A DNA stretch of 64,000 bases, taken from contig NZ_CP117437.1 in assembly GCF_030687535.1 (NCBI RefSeq), forward strand, positions 3,307,501-3,371,500, given 5' to 3'. This stretch comes from Pseudomonas sp. FP2335 (GTDB lineage: Bacteria; Pseudomonadota; Gammaproteobacteria; Pseudomonadales; Pseudomonadaceae). Below the pieces are notes generated by a model. It made no database searches. It saw only the letters and a list, made by a program, of their open reading frames with translations, and was not told the origin of the DNA. Every line of letters starts with the position of its first letter. Position 1 is the first letter of the stretch. Position numbers and translations under genes: made by a program. This document shows, one piece after another, positions 26,715 through 34,757 of the stretch.

Positions 26715-27830
26715 ATGCGTGAACTCGGAATCGGCTTGATCGGCACAGGCTTCATGGGTCGCGCCCATGCCTTGGCGTTCAACAACGCCCGCGCGGTATT
26801 CGAACTGCCGGTCACTCTCAAACTGGCCGCCCTGGCCGACGCCGACACCGAGCGCGCCCAACGCTGCGCCAACGCCTGGGGATTCGCCCAGGCCCACGGT
26901 GACTGGCAGGCGTTGATCAATGACCCCAACGTCGACATCGTGGCCATCACCACGCCCAACCACCTGCACTACCCCATGGCCATGGCCGCCATCGCCGCCG
27001 GCAAAGCGGTTTACTGCGAAAAACCCCTGGCCGTCAGCCTGGAGCAAGCCGACGCCATGCGCCGCGCCGCCAGCACCGCCGGGGTGGTGACGCGGGTCGG
27101 CTATAACTACCAGCACAACCCGATGATCACGCTGGCCAGGCAGATGATTGCCAATGGCGATTTGGGCGACATCATCAGCTTCCAGGGTGAGTTCAGCGAA
27201 GACTTCATGGCCGACCCGACCTCGCCCTGGTCATGGCGCTGCGAAGTCGGACATGCCGGCGGCGCCCTGGCCGACCTGGGCAGCCATTTGCTGTCGATGG
27301 CGCGCTTTTTGGTGGGCGACGTGGCCAGCGTCTGCGCCGACACCCACACCGTGCACACCGAGCGACCGGCGGTCAAAGGCAGCAGCGAACTGAAAACCAT
27401 CGCCGTCGACGACCAGGTGCATGCCCTGCTGCGCTTCGCCAACGGCGCGCGCGGCACGGTGAGCAGCAGTTGGCTCAAGCATGGCTACAAGAACCACCTG
27501 AGCTTCGAGATCAGCGGGACGAAAGGCACGCTGGCCTTCGACCAGGAGCGCCTTAATGAACTGCGTTTGTGCCGTGTCGGCCAGGACGGCTTCCAGCGCC
27601 TGCTCGCGGGGCCAGCCCTGCCCGGCTACGCGGCATTCAGCCCGGCGGCGGGGCATCAGTTGGGTTACAACGAATTGAAAACGCTGGAGGTGCAGGAGTT
27701 GATCATGGCCGTGGCCGGTCAAGGTACGGATGGCACTGACTTCGAGGCGGCATGGGCGGTGGAGCAACTGGCAACAGCCATTCGCGTGGCCGCCAGCGAA
27801 GAACGCTGGGTCAAAGTGAGCAGCGTCTAG
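26715..27830 (+). CDS. Gfo/Idh/MocA-family NAD(P)-dependent dehydrogenase
   Basis: This 371-residue protein has an N-terminal Rossmann fold (IGTGFMGRAHALAFNN, about 8-23), the family EKP motif (CEKPLAVS, near 101) and the C-terminal alpha/beta domain with DLGSH (near 190). Members oxidise sugars, inositols or their derivatives. The upstream GGAA-N6-TTCC palindromes hint at an inositol-like substrate, but no iol genes are present in the window. I chose ATG 26715, preceded by AAAGGA; ATG 26697 lies before the ribosome site. It is a single gene, divergent from the YCF48-MMPL pair. Confidence 0.9.
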   Translation: MRELGIGLIGTGFMGRAHALAFNNARAVFELPVTLKLAALADADTERAQRCANAWGFAQAHGDWQALINDPNVDIVAITTPNHLHYPMAMAAIAAGKAVYCEKPLAVSLEQADAMRRAASTAGVVTRVGYNYQHNPMITLARQMIANGDLGDIISFQGEFSEDFMADPTSPWSWRCEVGHAGGALADLGSHLLSMARFLVGDVASVCADTHTVHTERPAVKGSSELKTIAVDDQVHALLRFANGARGTVSSSWLKHGYKNHLSFEISGTKGTLAFDQERLNELRLCRVGQDGFQRLLAGPALPGYAAFSPAAGHQLGYNELKTLEVQELIMAVAGQGTDGTDFEAAWAVEQLATAIRVAASEERWVKVSSV

Positions 27831-27853
27831 TCCCCAACATTGCAGTGGATTTA

Positions 27854-27943
27854 TGTGGGGACGGGCTTGCTCGCGAACGCGGTGGGTCAGCCAATGAATG
27901 AGCTGACTGACACACCGCTTTCGCGGGCAAGCCCGCTCCCACA
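27854..27943. repeat. REPIN at the left edge of array 2
   Basis: TGTGGGGACGGGCTTGCTCG at the left faces a right arm ending CAAGCCCGCTCCCACA. The right arm is the first copy of the REP half repeated in array 2, so this REPIN may be the ancestor or the anchor of the array. Confidence 0.85.
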
Positions 27944-29373
27944 TTTGAGCTGTGTTGCTGGGCTGTCAGCGCTCGGCTGGAGATCCCCCGGGCACCGCCA
28001 ATCCCCTGTGGGAGCTGCCGAGCTTTAGCGAGGCTGCGAAGGCGGCGGTACTGTTGGTAGAGGTTTCGGCTGAACCACCGCTTTCGCGGGCAAGCCCGCT
28101 CCCACATTTGAGCTGTGTTGCTGGAATGTCAGTGTTCGGCTGGAGATCCCCCTCACACCGCCAATCCCCTGTGGGAGCTGCCGAGCTTTAGCGAGGCTGC
28201 GAAGGCGGCGGCACTGTTGGTAGAGGTTTCGGCTGAACCACCGCTTTCGCGGGCAAGCCCGCTCCCACATTTGAGCTGTGTTGCTGGAATGTCAGTGTTC
28301 GGCTGGAGATCCCCCGGGCACCGCCAATCCCCTGTGGGAGCTGCCGAGCTTTAGCGAGGCTGCGAAGGCGGCGGCACTGTTGGTAGAGGTTTCGGCTGAA
28401 CCACCGCTTTCGCGGGCAAGCCCGCTCCCACATTTGAGCTGTGTTGCTGGAATGTCAGTGTTCGGCTGGAGATCCCCCGGGCACCGCCAATCCCCTGTGG
28501 GAGCTGTCGAGCTTTAGCGAGGCTGCGAAGGCGGCGGTACTGTTGGTAGAGGTTTCGGCTGAACCACCGCTTTCGCGGGCAAGCCCGCTCCCACATTTGA
28601 GCTGTGTTGCTGGGCTGTCAGTGTTCGGCTGGAGATCCCCCTCACACCGCCAATCCCCTGTGGGAGCTGCCGAGCTTTAGCGAGGCTGCGAAGGCGGCGG
28701 TACTGTTGGTAGAGGTTTCGGCTGAACCACCGCTTTCGCGGGCAAGCCCGCTCCCACATTTGAGCTGTGTTGCTGGAATGTCAGTGTTCGGCTGGAGATC
28801 CCCCGGGCACCGCCAATCCCCTGTGGGAGCTGTCGAGCTTTAGCGAGGCTGCGAAGGCGGCGGCACTGTTGGTAGAGGTTTCGGCTGAACCACCGCTTTC
28901 GCGGGCAAGCCCGCTCCCACATTTGAGCTGTGTTGCTGGGCTGTCAGCGCTCGGCTGGAGATCCCCCGGGCACCGCCAATCCCCTGTGGGAGCTGCCGAG
29001 CTTTAGCGAGGCTGCGAAGGCGGCGGCACTGTTGGTAGAGGTTTCGGCTGAACCACCGCTTTCGCGGGCAAGCCCGCTCCCACATTTGAGCTGTATTGCT
29101 GGGCTGTCAGCGCTCGGCTGGAGATCCCCCGGGCACCGCCAATCCCCTGTGGGAGCTGTCGAGCTTTAGCGAGGCTGCGAAGGCGGCGGCACTGTTGGTA
29201 GAGGTTTCGGCTGAACCACCGCTTTCGCGGGCAAGCCCGCTCCCACATTTGAGCTGTGTTGCTGGGCTGTCAGCGCTCGGCTGGAGATCCCCCGGGCACC
29301 GCCAATCCCCTGTGGGAGCTGTCGAGCTTTAGCGAGGCTGCGAAGGCGGCGGCACTGTTGGTAGAGGTGTCGG
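27944..29373 (-). repeat. Tandem array 2 of the 163-bp REP-derived unit, inverted relative to array 1
   Basis: The block CTGTGGGAGCTG[C/T]CGAGCTTTAG starts at 28006, 28169, 28332, 28495, 28658, 28821, 28984, 29147 and 29310, again at exactly 163 bases. Read on the minus strand, the unit matches that of array 1 base for base over most of its length, including both REP halves and the intervening spacer. The array ends about 30 bases before the fadD stop. Between units, variation is confined to a few positions (for example CCCGGGCACCG versus CCTCACACCG). Open frames of 79-81 residues here are artefacts of the repeat. Confidence 0.95.
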
Positions 29374-29402
29374 CCTCAATCATCGAGTCCCCCGCCTGTT
29401 TA

Positions 29403-31106
29403 TCAGCGTAAGGCCCTGCGCAGCACCTTGCCGACAGTGGTCTTAGGCAGTTCGGTAGTCCGAAACTCCACGTACCTGGGCACCTTGTACCCCGTCAGGT
29501 ATTCCCGGCAATGGGCGAGAATCTGTTCCTGCGTCAGGTTCGGGTCCTTGCGCACCACGATGATCTTGACCTTCTCCCCGGTCACCGCATCCTCGACGCC
29601 CACGGCTGCCACTTCGGCGACGCCCGGGTGCAGCGCCACCACGTCTTCGATCTCGTTGGGATATACGTTGAAACCCGAAACCAGGATCATGTCCTTCTTG
29701 CGGTCCACCAAGCGGATGTAACCGCGTTCGTCCATCACGCCAATATCCCCGGTCGACAACCACCCCTCGGCATCCAGCACCTCGGCCGTCTCTTTCGGGC
29801 GCTTCCAGTAGCCCTGCATCACCTGCGGGCCACGCACTTGCAGTTCGCCCTGCTCGCCGATGTCGGCCAGTTCACCGTCTTCGCGGATAAAGCGCACCCA
29901 GGTCGACGGCAACGGCACGCCGATGCTGCCGGTAAAGTCCATCTCGCGCATGCGCGCAATGTTGATCGGGCTGATACTCACCACCGGCGAGCATTCGGTC
30001 AGGCCGTAGCCTTCGATAATCGGCAGCCCGGTGACCTCCTTCCAGCGCTTGGCCACCGCGGTGTGAGTGGCCATGCCACCTGCAATCACCATGCGCAAAT
30101 CGGAAAAGTCCCGCGCGCAGAACTCCTTGTTCTCCAGCAAACCGTTAAACAAGGTGTTGACCCCGGCAATGCCGTTGAAGCGCTCCTTGCGCAGGATCAT
30201 CTGCACCCGCTTCACATCACGCGGGTTGGCGATCAGGATGTTGCGCCCGCCCAGGCACATGAACATCAGGCAATTCACCGTCAGCGAAAAGATGTGATAC
30301 AGCGGCAACAAGGTGACGTTGGTTTCCTGTTTGTCCTGGTCCAGTTGGTCACCGACCCAGGCCTTGGCTTGCAGCAGGTTGGCGATGATATTGCGGTGGC
30401 TGAGCATCACGCCCTTGGCATCGCCAGTGGTACCGCCGGTGTATTGCAGGAAGGCCAGGTCGTCGAGGCCCATGGGCACCGGGAAGTGATTGAGCGCGCG
30501 CCCTTGCGTGAGCACCCGGTTGAAGCGCAACGCACCCGGCAGACTGAACCGCGGCACCTGCTTTTGCACGTGACGCAGGATGAAGTTCATCGCTGCCCCC
30601 TTGAAGGTGCCGAGCAAGTCACCGATGGCTGCCACCACCACGCGCTTGACGCTGCTGCCAGCCACGGCCTTTTCCAGGGTGTGGGCGAAGTTCTCGAAGA
30701 TCACCACCGTCTCGGCACCGCTGTCCTTGAGCAGATGCTTGAGTTCATGGGCGGTGTACAGCGGGTTGACGTTGACTACCACCGCACCAGCCAAAATCGT
30801 ACCCAACAGGCAGATCGGGTACTGCAAGCAGTTGGGCATCATCAGCGCCACGCGGTCGCCTTTCTGCACGCCCTGCCCTTGCAGCCAGGCGGCGAACGCG
30901 ATGCCCTGGATGTGCCAGTCGGCGTAGGTCATTTCGGTGCCGATGCTCACATAGGCCACACGCTCGCGGAATTTTTCCAGGTGCTCCAGGAACACTTCGC
31001 GCAGCGACGGGTAATCCTCGATCCCGGCATCGATGTCCGCCGGCACGCCAGGCAGGTACGCGTTCAGCCAGATCCGTTCGGTGTGTTCCAGGCTTACAGT
31101 GCTCAT
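29403..31106 (-). CDS. fadD: Long-chain fatty-acid--CoA ligase (FadD-like)
   Basis: This 567-residue ANL-family enzyme has the AMP-binding P-loop YTGGTTGDAKGVMLSHRN (about 222-239), GYGLTECSP (about 355-363), TGDIGVMDERGYIRLVDRKKDMI (about 450-472) and the C-terminal catalytic-lysine region near LPKTTVGKVLRR. It activates fatty acids to acyl-CoA at the inner membrane. ATG 31106 is preceded by AAGGAG and an AACAACAACAA element. It is the last gene of the fadE-fabG-maoC-thiolase-fadD group, 31 bases after the thiolase. Array 2 begins beyond its stop. FadD1/FadD2 assignment is not possible here. Confidence 0.93.
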   Translation of the reverse strand: MSTVSLEHTERIWLNAYLPGVPADIDAGIEDYPSLREVFLEHLEKFRERVAYVSIGTEMTYADWHIQGIAFAAWLQGQGVQKGDRVALMMPNCLQYPICLLGTILAGAVVVNVNPLYTAHELKHLLKDSGAETVVIFENFAHTLEKAVAGSSVKRVVVAAIGDLLGTFKGAAMNFILRHVQKQVPRFSLPGALRFNRVLTQGRALNHFPVPMGLDDLAFLQYTGGTTGDAKGVMLSHRNIIANLLQAKAWVGDQLDQDKQETNVTLLPLYHIFSLTVNCLMFMCLGGRNILIANPRDVKRVQMILRKERFNGIAGVNTLFNGLLENKEFCARDFSDLRMVIAGGMATHTAVAKRWKEVTGLPIIEGYGLTECSPVVSISPINIARMREMDFTGSIGVPLPSTWVRFIREDGELADIGEQGELQVRGPQVMQGYWKRPKETAEVLDAEGWLSTGDIGVMDERGYIRLVDRKKDMILVSGFNVYPNEIEDVVALHPGVAEVAAVGVEDAVTGEKVKIIVVRKDPNLTQEQILAHCREYLTGYKVPRYVEFRTTELPKTTVGKVLRRALR

Positions 31107-31116
31107 GGCAGTCTCC

Positions 31117-31127
31117 TTGTTGTTGTT
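31117..31127 (-). promoter_or_regulatory. AAnAAnAA element in the fadD leader
   Basis: The minus strand AACAACAACAA gives two overlapping matches to the Hfq/Crc motif, directly upstream of the AAGGAG ribosome site of fadD. Confidence 0.5.
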
Positions 31128-31137
31128 TTTGATAGAG

Positions 31138-32436
31138 CTACTTTTCGACGATGGCGGTAATGCCCAGCCCGCCTGCAGCGCAGATGGAAATCAGGCCGCG
31201 CCCGCCGCCGTTCGCATGGATGGTCTTGGCCAGCGTCGCCAGTTGCCGGCCGCCGGTAGCGGCAAACGGATGGCCACAGCCCAGCGAGCCGCCGTTGACG
31301 TTCATTTTGGCGCGGTCGATGGCGCCCAGCGGCGCGTCCAGGCCCAGGCGTTCGCGGCAGTAGTCGGCGTCTTCCCAGGCCTTGAGCGTGCACAGCACCT
31401 GGGCGGCGAAGGCTTCGTGGATTTCAAAGAAATCGAAGTCCTTGAAGCTCAGGCCCTCACGCTGGAGCATGCGTGGCACGGCGTAGACCGGGGCCATCAG
31501 CAGGCCCTCGGTGCCGTCGACAAAATTCACCGCCGCTGTTTCGCCGGTGCGTAGATACGCCAGCACCGGCCAGCCATTGGCGGCAGCCCATTGCTCGCTG
31601 GCCAGCAGCACCACCGAGGCGCCATCGGTCAACGGCGTGGAGTTACCCGCCGTGAGCGTACCGTTCTGGCGGTCGTAGGCCGGGCCCAGGCTGGCGAGTT
31701 TCTCCAGGCTGGTGTCGGCACGCAGGTTGTTGTCCCGCGCCAGGCCACGATGGGGGCTGATCAGGTCATCGAAAAAGCCCCGCCGGTAGGCGGCGTCGAG
31801 GCGTTGATGGCTGGTCAGCGTCAGCTCATCCTGGGCCAGGCGCTTGATCTGCCAGCGCTTGGCCATTTCCTCGCAGTGCTCGCCCATGGACAACCCGGTA
31901 CGCGGCTCGCCATTGCGCGGCAGCAATGGTTTGAAAAACATCGACGGGCGCACCTTGAGCAAGCTCTTCACCTTGTCGCCCAGGCCTTTGGCGCGATTGG
32001 CCGCGAGCAAGGTGTGGCGCAGGGCTTCGTTGATGCCGATGGGCGCATCGGAGGTGGTGTCCGCGCCGCCTGCGATACCCACTTCGATCTGGCCGAGGGC
32101 GATTTTATTCGCCACCAGCAGTGCCGCTTCCAGGCCAGTGCCGCAGGCTTGTTGCACGTCGTAGGCCGGTGTGTCCGGGGACAAGGTGGTGGACAGCAGC
32201 GACTCCCGCGCCAGGTTGAAATCCCGCGAATGCTTGATCACGGCCCCGGCGGCAAACTCGCCAAGACGCTGGCCGTGCAGGTTATAGCGGTCGACCAGAC
32301 CTTGCAGCGCCGCCACCAGCAGGCCCTGGTTGCTGTCGTGGGCATACACGGTGTTGGAGCGAGCAAACGGGATACGGTTGCCGCCGATAATCGCCACACG
32401 GCGAGTCGGAGCCGGGTTGAAGCTGTAGTCAGTCAT
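31138..32436 (-). CDS. Acetyl-CoA C-acyltransferase (thiolase, FadI-like)
   Basis: This 432-residue thiolase has the acyl-accepting cysteine in QQACGTG (about residue 95), the EIHEAFA histidine region (about 340), NVNGGSLGCGHPFAATG (about 383-399) and the second catalytic cysteine in SICAAGG (about 417). The length and the N-terminal RRVAIIGGNRIPFARS fit the FadI-type trifunctional-partner thiolases and not the shorter biosynthetic enzymes. It would release acetyl-CoA from 3-ketoacyl-CoA. ATG 32436 overlaps the stop of the MaoC gene (ATGA). Confidence 0.93.
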   Translation of the reverse strand: MTDYSFNPAPTRRVAIIGGNRIPFARSNTVYAHDSNQGLLVAALQGLVDRYNLHGQRLGEFAAGAVIKHSRDFNLARESLLSTTLSPDTPAYDVQQACGTGLEAALLVANKIALGQIEVGIAGGADTTSDAPIGINEALRHTLLAANRAKGLGDKVKSLLKVRPSMFFKPLLPRNGEPRTGLSMGEHCEEMAKRWQIKRLAQDELTLTSHQRLDAAYRRGFFDDLISPHRGLARDNNLRADTSLEKLASLGPAYDRQNGTLTAGNSTPLTDGASVVLLASEQWAAANGWPVLAYLRTGETAAVNFVDGTEGLLMAPVYAVPRMLQREGLSFKDFDFFEIHEAFAAQVLCTLKAWEDADYCRERLGLDAPLGAIDRAKMNVNGGSLGCGHPFAATGGRQLATLAKTIHANGGGRGLISICAAGGLGITAIVEK

Positions 32437-33323
32437 CGACGGTTCTCATTCCAGACAAAGAGCCCGCGCATGTGCGGTTTATCACCGGCAAAATTGCGCA
32501 CCTCAAACTCACGGCGCGGGCCGCTTGCGGGGTGGTTCCACAGGGCGACCTGGCCAGGCAGGAAAATCGGCAGCTTGAAGTCGCAATGGGCCTCGGCCTG
32601 GTCCAGCCCGCCTGGCGGTTGCTGGGCTGCAAGTGCGCGGCCGAGGGTCCACATGCCGTGGGCAATGGCGCGCCGAAAGCCAAAGAGCTTCGCGCCGATC
32701 ACCGAGGTGTGGATCGGATTGAAATCCCCCGACACCCTGGCAAAACGCCGGCCAAGGTCGGCGGGCAACACCCAGCGCTGGGTGCGCAGCAGGCCTTCTT
32801 CCTGCAACGGCAAACCATCATTCCACGGCTCACCGACCGGATTTTTTACCTCTCGGCGCAGGTACAGGCTGTCGCTTTCCCACACCAGGCTGCCTTCACT
32901 GTAGGCACGGGTGGCGATGCTCAGCGCCTGGCCCTTGGGATGCGCGACCCAGCGCGCGCAGAACACTTCCAGGCGCAAGGCCTGGCCCTCGTGCAGGCGC
33001 CGGTGCTGACGGATGCGATTGGCCAAGTGCACCATGCCGCTGGCCGGGTACGGAAAACTTGGCCGCGTCAGCAGCATCAAGTGCAGCGGGAACGCCAACA
33101 CATGGGGAAACGACAGCGGCACGCCCTGCTCATGGCGAAAACCGCAGGCACGCCCATAGGCGCCAATCTCGGCAGCCGACAACGCCACCGCCGAGCGCAC
33201 CAGACGTTCCACGGGCAGCGCGGGCGGCCCATCGAGTTTGGGTTTACGCAGGCCGCGCAGGCCATCCATCAGCAGTTGGCTGCGCGACGGCGGTGGATCG
33301 ATAATCTGTGTCACGTAGTCCAT
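32433..33323 (-). CDS. MaoC-like (R)-specific enoyl-CoA hydratase
   Basis: This 296-residue hot-dog-fold protein carries the hydratase-2 pattern FARVSGDFNPIHTS (about 202-215) followed by GFRRAIAHGMW (about 223-233), the conserved Asp/His catalytic motif of MaoC dehydratases. The N-terminal half is a degenerate second hot-dog unit. It would hydrate trans-2-enoyl-CoA to the (R)-3-hydroxy form. It starts three bases past the reductase stop and ends overlapping the thiolase start, so it works between those enzymes. Confidence 0.88.
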   Translation of the reverse strand: MDYVTQIIDPPPSRSQLLMDGLRGLRKPKLDGPPALPVERLVRSAVALSAAEIGAYGRACGFRHEQGVPLSFPHVLAFPLHLMLLTRPSFPYPASGMVHLANRIRQHRRLHEGQALRLEVFCARWVAHPKGQALSIATRAYSEGSLVWESDSLYLRREVKNPVGEPWNDGLPLQEEGLLRTQRWVLPADLGRRFARVSGDFNPIHTSVIGAKLFGFRRAIAHGMWTLGRALAAQQPPGGLDQAEAHCDFKLPIFLPGQVALWNHPASGPRREFEVRNFAGDKPHMRGLFVWNENRR

Positions 33324-33326
33324 GGC

Positions 33327-34670
33327 TCAAGCTCCCAGCAGGCTTTGCCCGCACACCCGTACGACTTGGCCGTTGACCGCGCCGGACGCCGGATGCGCCA
33401 GCCAGGCAATCGTCTCGGCCACATCTATCGGCTGGCCGCCCTGGGACAACGAATTCATGCGTCGTCCCGCCTCGCGGATCATCAGCGGGATCTTCGCGGT
33501 CATCTGGGTTTCGATAAACCCCGGTGCCACCGCATTCACCGTGACCTGACGCGCCGCCGCTTGCGGCGCCAGGCCCTGCACCAGGCCGATCACCCCGGCC
33601 TTGGAGGTGGCGTAGTTGCTCTGCCCGAGGTTGCCAGCGATGCCGGAGATCGACGATACACACACGATGCGCCCACTAGGATTGACGCCCTGGTTGTCCA
33701 GCAGCGCATTGCTCAGGTGCAACGGCGCTTCCAGGTTGACCGCCAGCACACTGCGCCAGGCGGCTTCGGTCATTTTGGCGATGGTTTTGTCGCGAGTGAT
33801 GCCGGCGTTGTGCACCACCACGTCAAAGGCGCCGTATTGGCTGACATGGGTGTGCAACAAGGTGGCCGCGTCGGCGCTGGTGATGTCCAACGGCAACGCT
33901 GAACCGCCTACGCTGTCGGCCGCCTGTTGCAGGGATTCCTGGGCCTGGGGCACATCCACACACACCACGTGCGCACCGTCGCGGGCCAGCACCTGGGCAA
34001 TCGCCAGGCCGATGCCACGGGACGCGCCGGTGACCAGTGCGCGACGGCCGGTGAAGGGTTTGTCCCAGTTGACGGCAACGTGGCCATCGACCGGCGGTTC
34101 CAGGCGCACCACTTGCCCCGAGACGTAGGCCGAACGGCGCGACAGGAAGAAGCGCAGGCTGCTGTCCAGCGCGTCTTCGGCGCCCGGCGCAACATAGAGC
34201 AATTGCACGGTGATCGCGCGGCGCAGTTCCTTGGCCAGCGAACGCACCAGACCTTCCAGCGCACGCTGGGCGATGGCCTGGGGCAAGTCCGCACAGTGTT
34301 CCGGCGCGGTGCCGAGCACCACCACACGGCCGTGCTGGCCGAGACGCTTGGCGTTGGCGTGAAAAAACACATAGAGCTCATCGAGTTGTTGCAGGCCGCT
34401 GATGTCGCTGGCATCAAACACCGCACCCTGCACCTTGCCGGTGGACGGCGCCGTGAGGATCGCCGCGGTGGCGGTGACCGTGTCGGTGGCGCTGAACAGC
34501 TGTTGCACTTGTGCGGTCAGGCGCCCTGCCCCGGCGACGATCACCGGGTTGGCCAGGCCGGGTTGGCCGCTGCGGTGGCGTTGCAGCGCCAAGGGCTGCG
34601 GCAAGCCGATGGCCTGGGCCAGGCGACGGCCCCAGGGGGAGTTAACAAAAGATAAGTAGCTGTCACTCAT
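33327..34670 (-). CDS. High-molecular-weight 3-oxoacyl-CoA/ACP reductase (FabG4-like SDR)
   Basis: This 447-residue protein has two Rossmann-like halves. The N-terminal half (about 30-205) lacks a clear glycine-rich motif. The C-terminal half is a complete short-chain dehydrogenase: TGASRGIG (about 218-225), NAGI, SSISGIAG with the catalytic Ser and YATSK with Tyr/Lys. This matches the FabG4 class that acts on (R)-3-hydroxyacyl-CoA. ATG 34670 is chosen, with GAGTGG eight bases upstream; GTG 34682 is the alternative. It is downstream of fadE after a hairpin and upstream of the MaoC gene. Confidence 0.88.
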   Translation of the reverse strand: MSDSYLSFVNSPWGRRLAQAIGLPQPLALQRHRSGQPGLANPVIVAGAGRLTAQVQQLFSATDTVTATAAILTAPSTGKVQGAVFDASDISGLQQLDELYVFFHANAKRLGQHGRVVVLGTAPEHCADLPQAIAQRALEGLVRSLAKELRRAITVQLLYVAPGAEDALDSSLRFFLSRRSAYVSGQVVRLEPPVDGHVAVNWDKPFTGRRALVTGASRGIGLAIAQVLARDGAHVVCVDVPQAQESLQQAADSVGGSALPLDITSADAATLLHTHVSQYGAFDVVVHNAGITRDKTIAKMTEAAWRSVLAVNLEAPLHLSNALLDNQGVNPSGRIVCVSSISGIAGNLGQSNYATSKAGVIGLVQGLAPQAAARQVTVNAVAPGFIETQMTAKIPLMIREAGRRMNSLSQGGQPIDVAETIAWLAHPASGAVNGQVVRVCGQSLLGA

Positions 34671-34713
34671 AGAAAGATCCACTCACAGTGTCTTGACCTG
34701 TAAACCCGGCCCC

Positions 34714-34742
34714 TGTGGGCGCCGGCAAGCCCGACGCCCACA
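34714..34742. repeat. Short REP-like hairpin between fadE and the FabG4-like gene
   Basis: TGTGGGCG pairs with CGCCCACA around an inner CGG/CCG and a CAAG loop. It resembles a solitary REP core and lies in the 87-base fadE-fabG4 gap, where it could modulate readthrough or protect the upstream mRNA end. Confidence 0.55.
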
Positions 34743-34757
34743 TTGGCCGCGTTGCAG

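Noticed and set aside
27952..29332. Repeated 78-81-residue frames on both strands in array 2
   Set aside because: They are products of the repeat sequence on both strands and do not represent a protein family.
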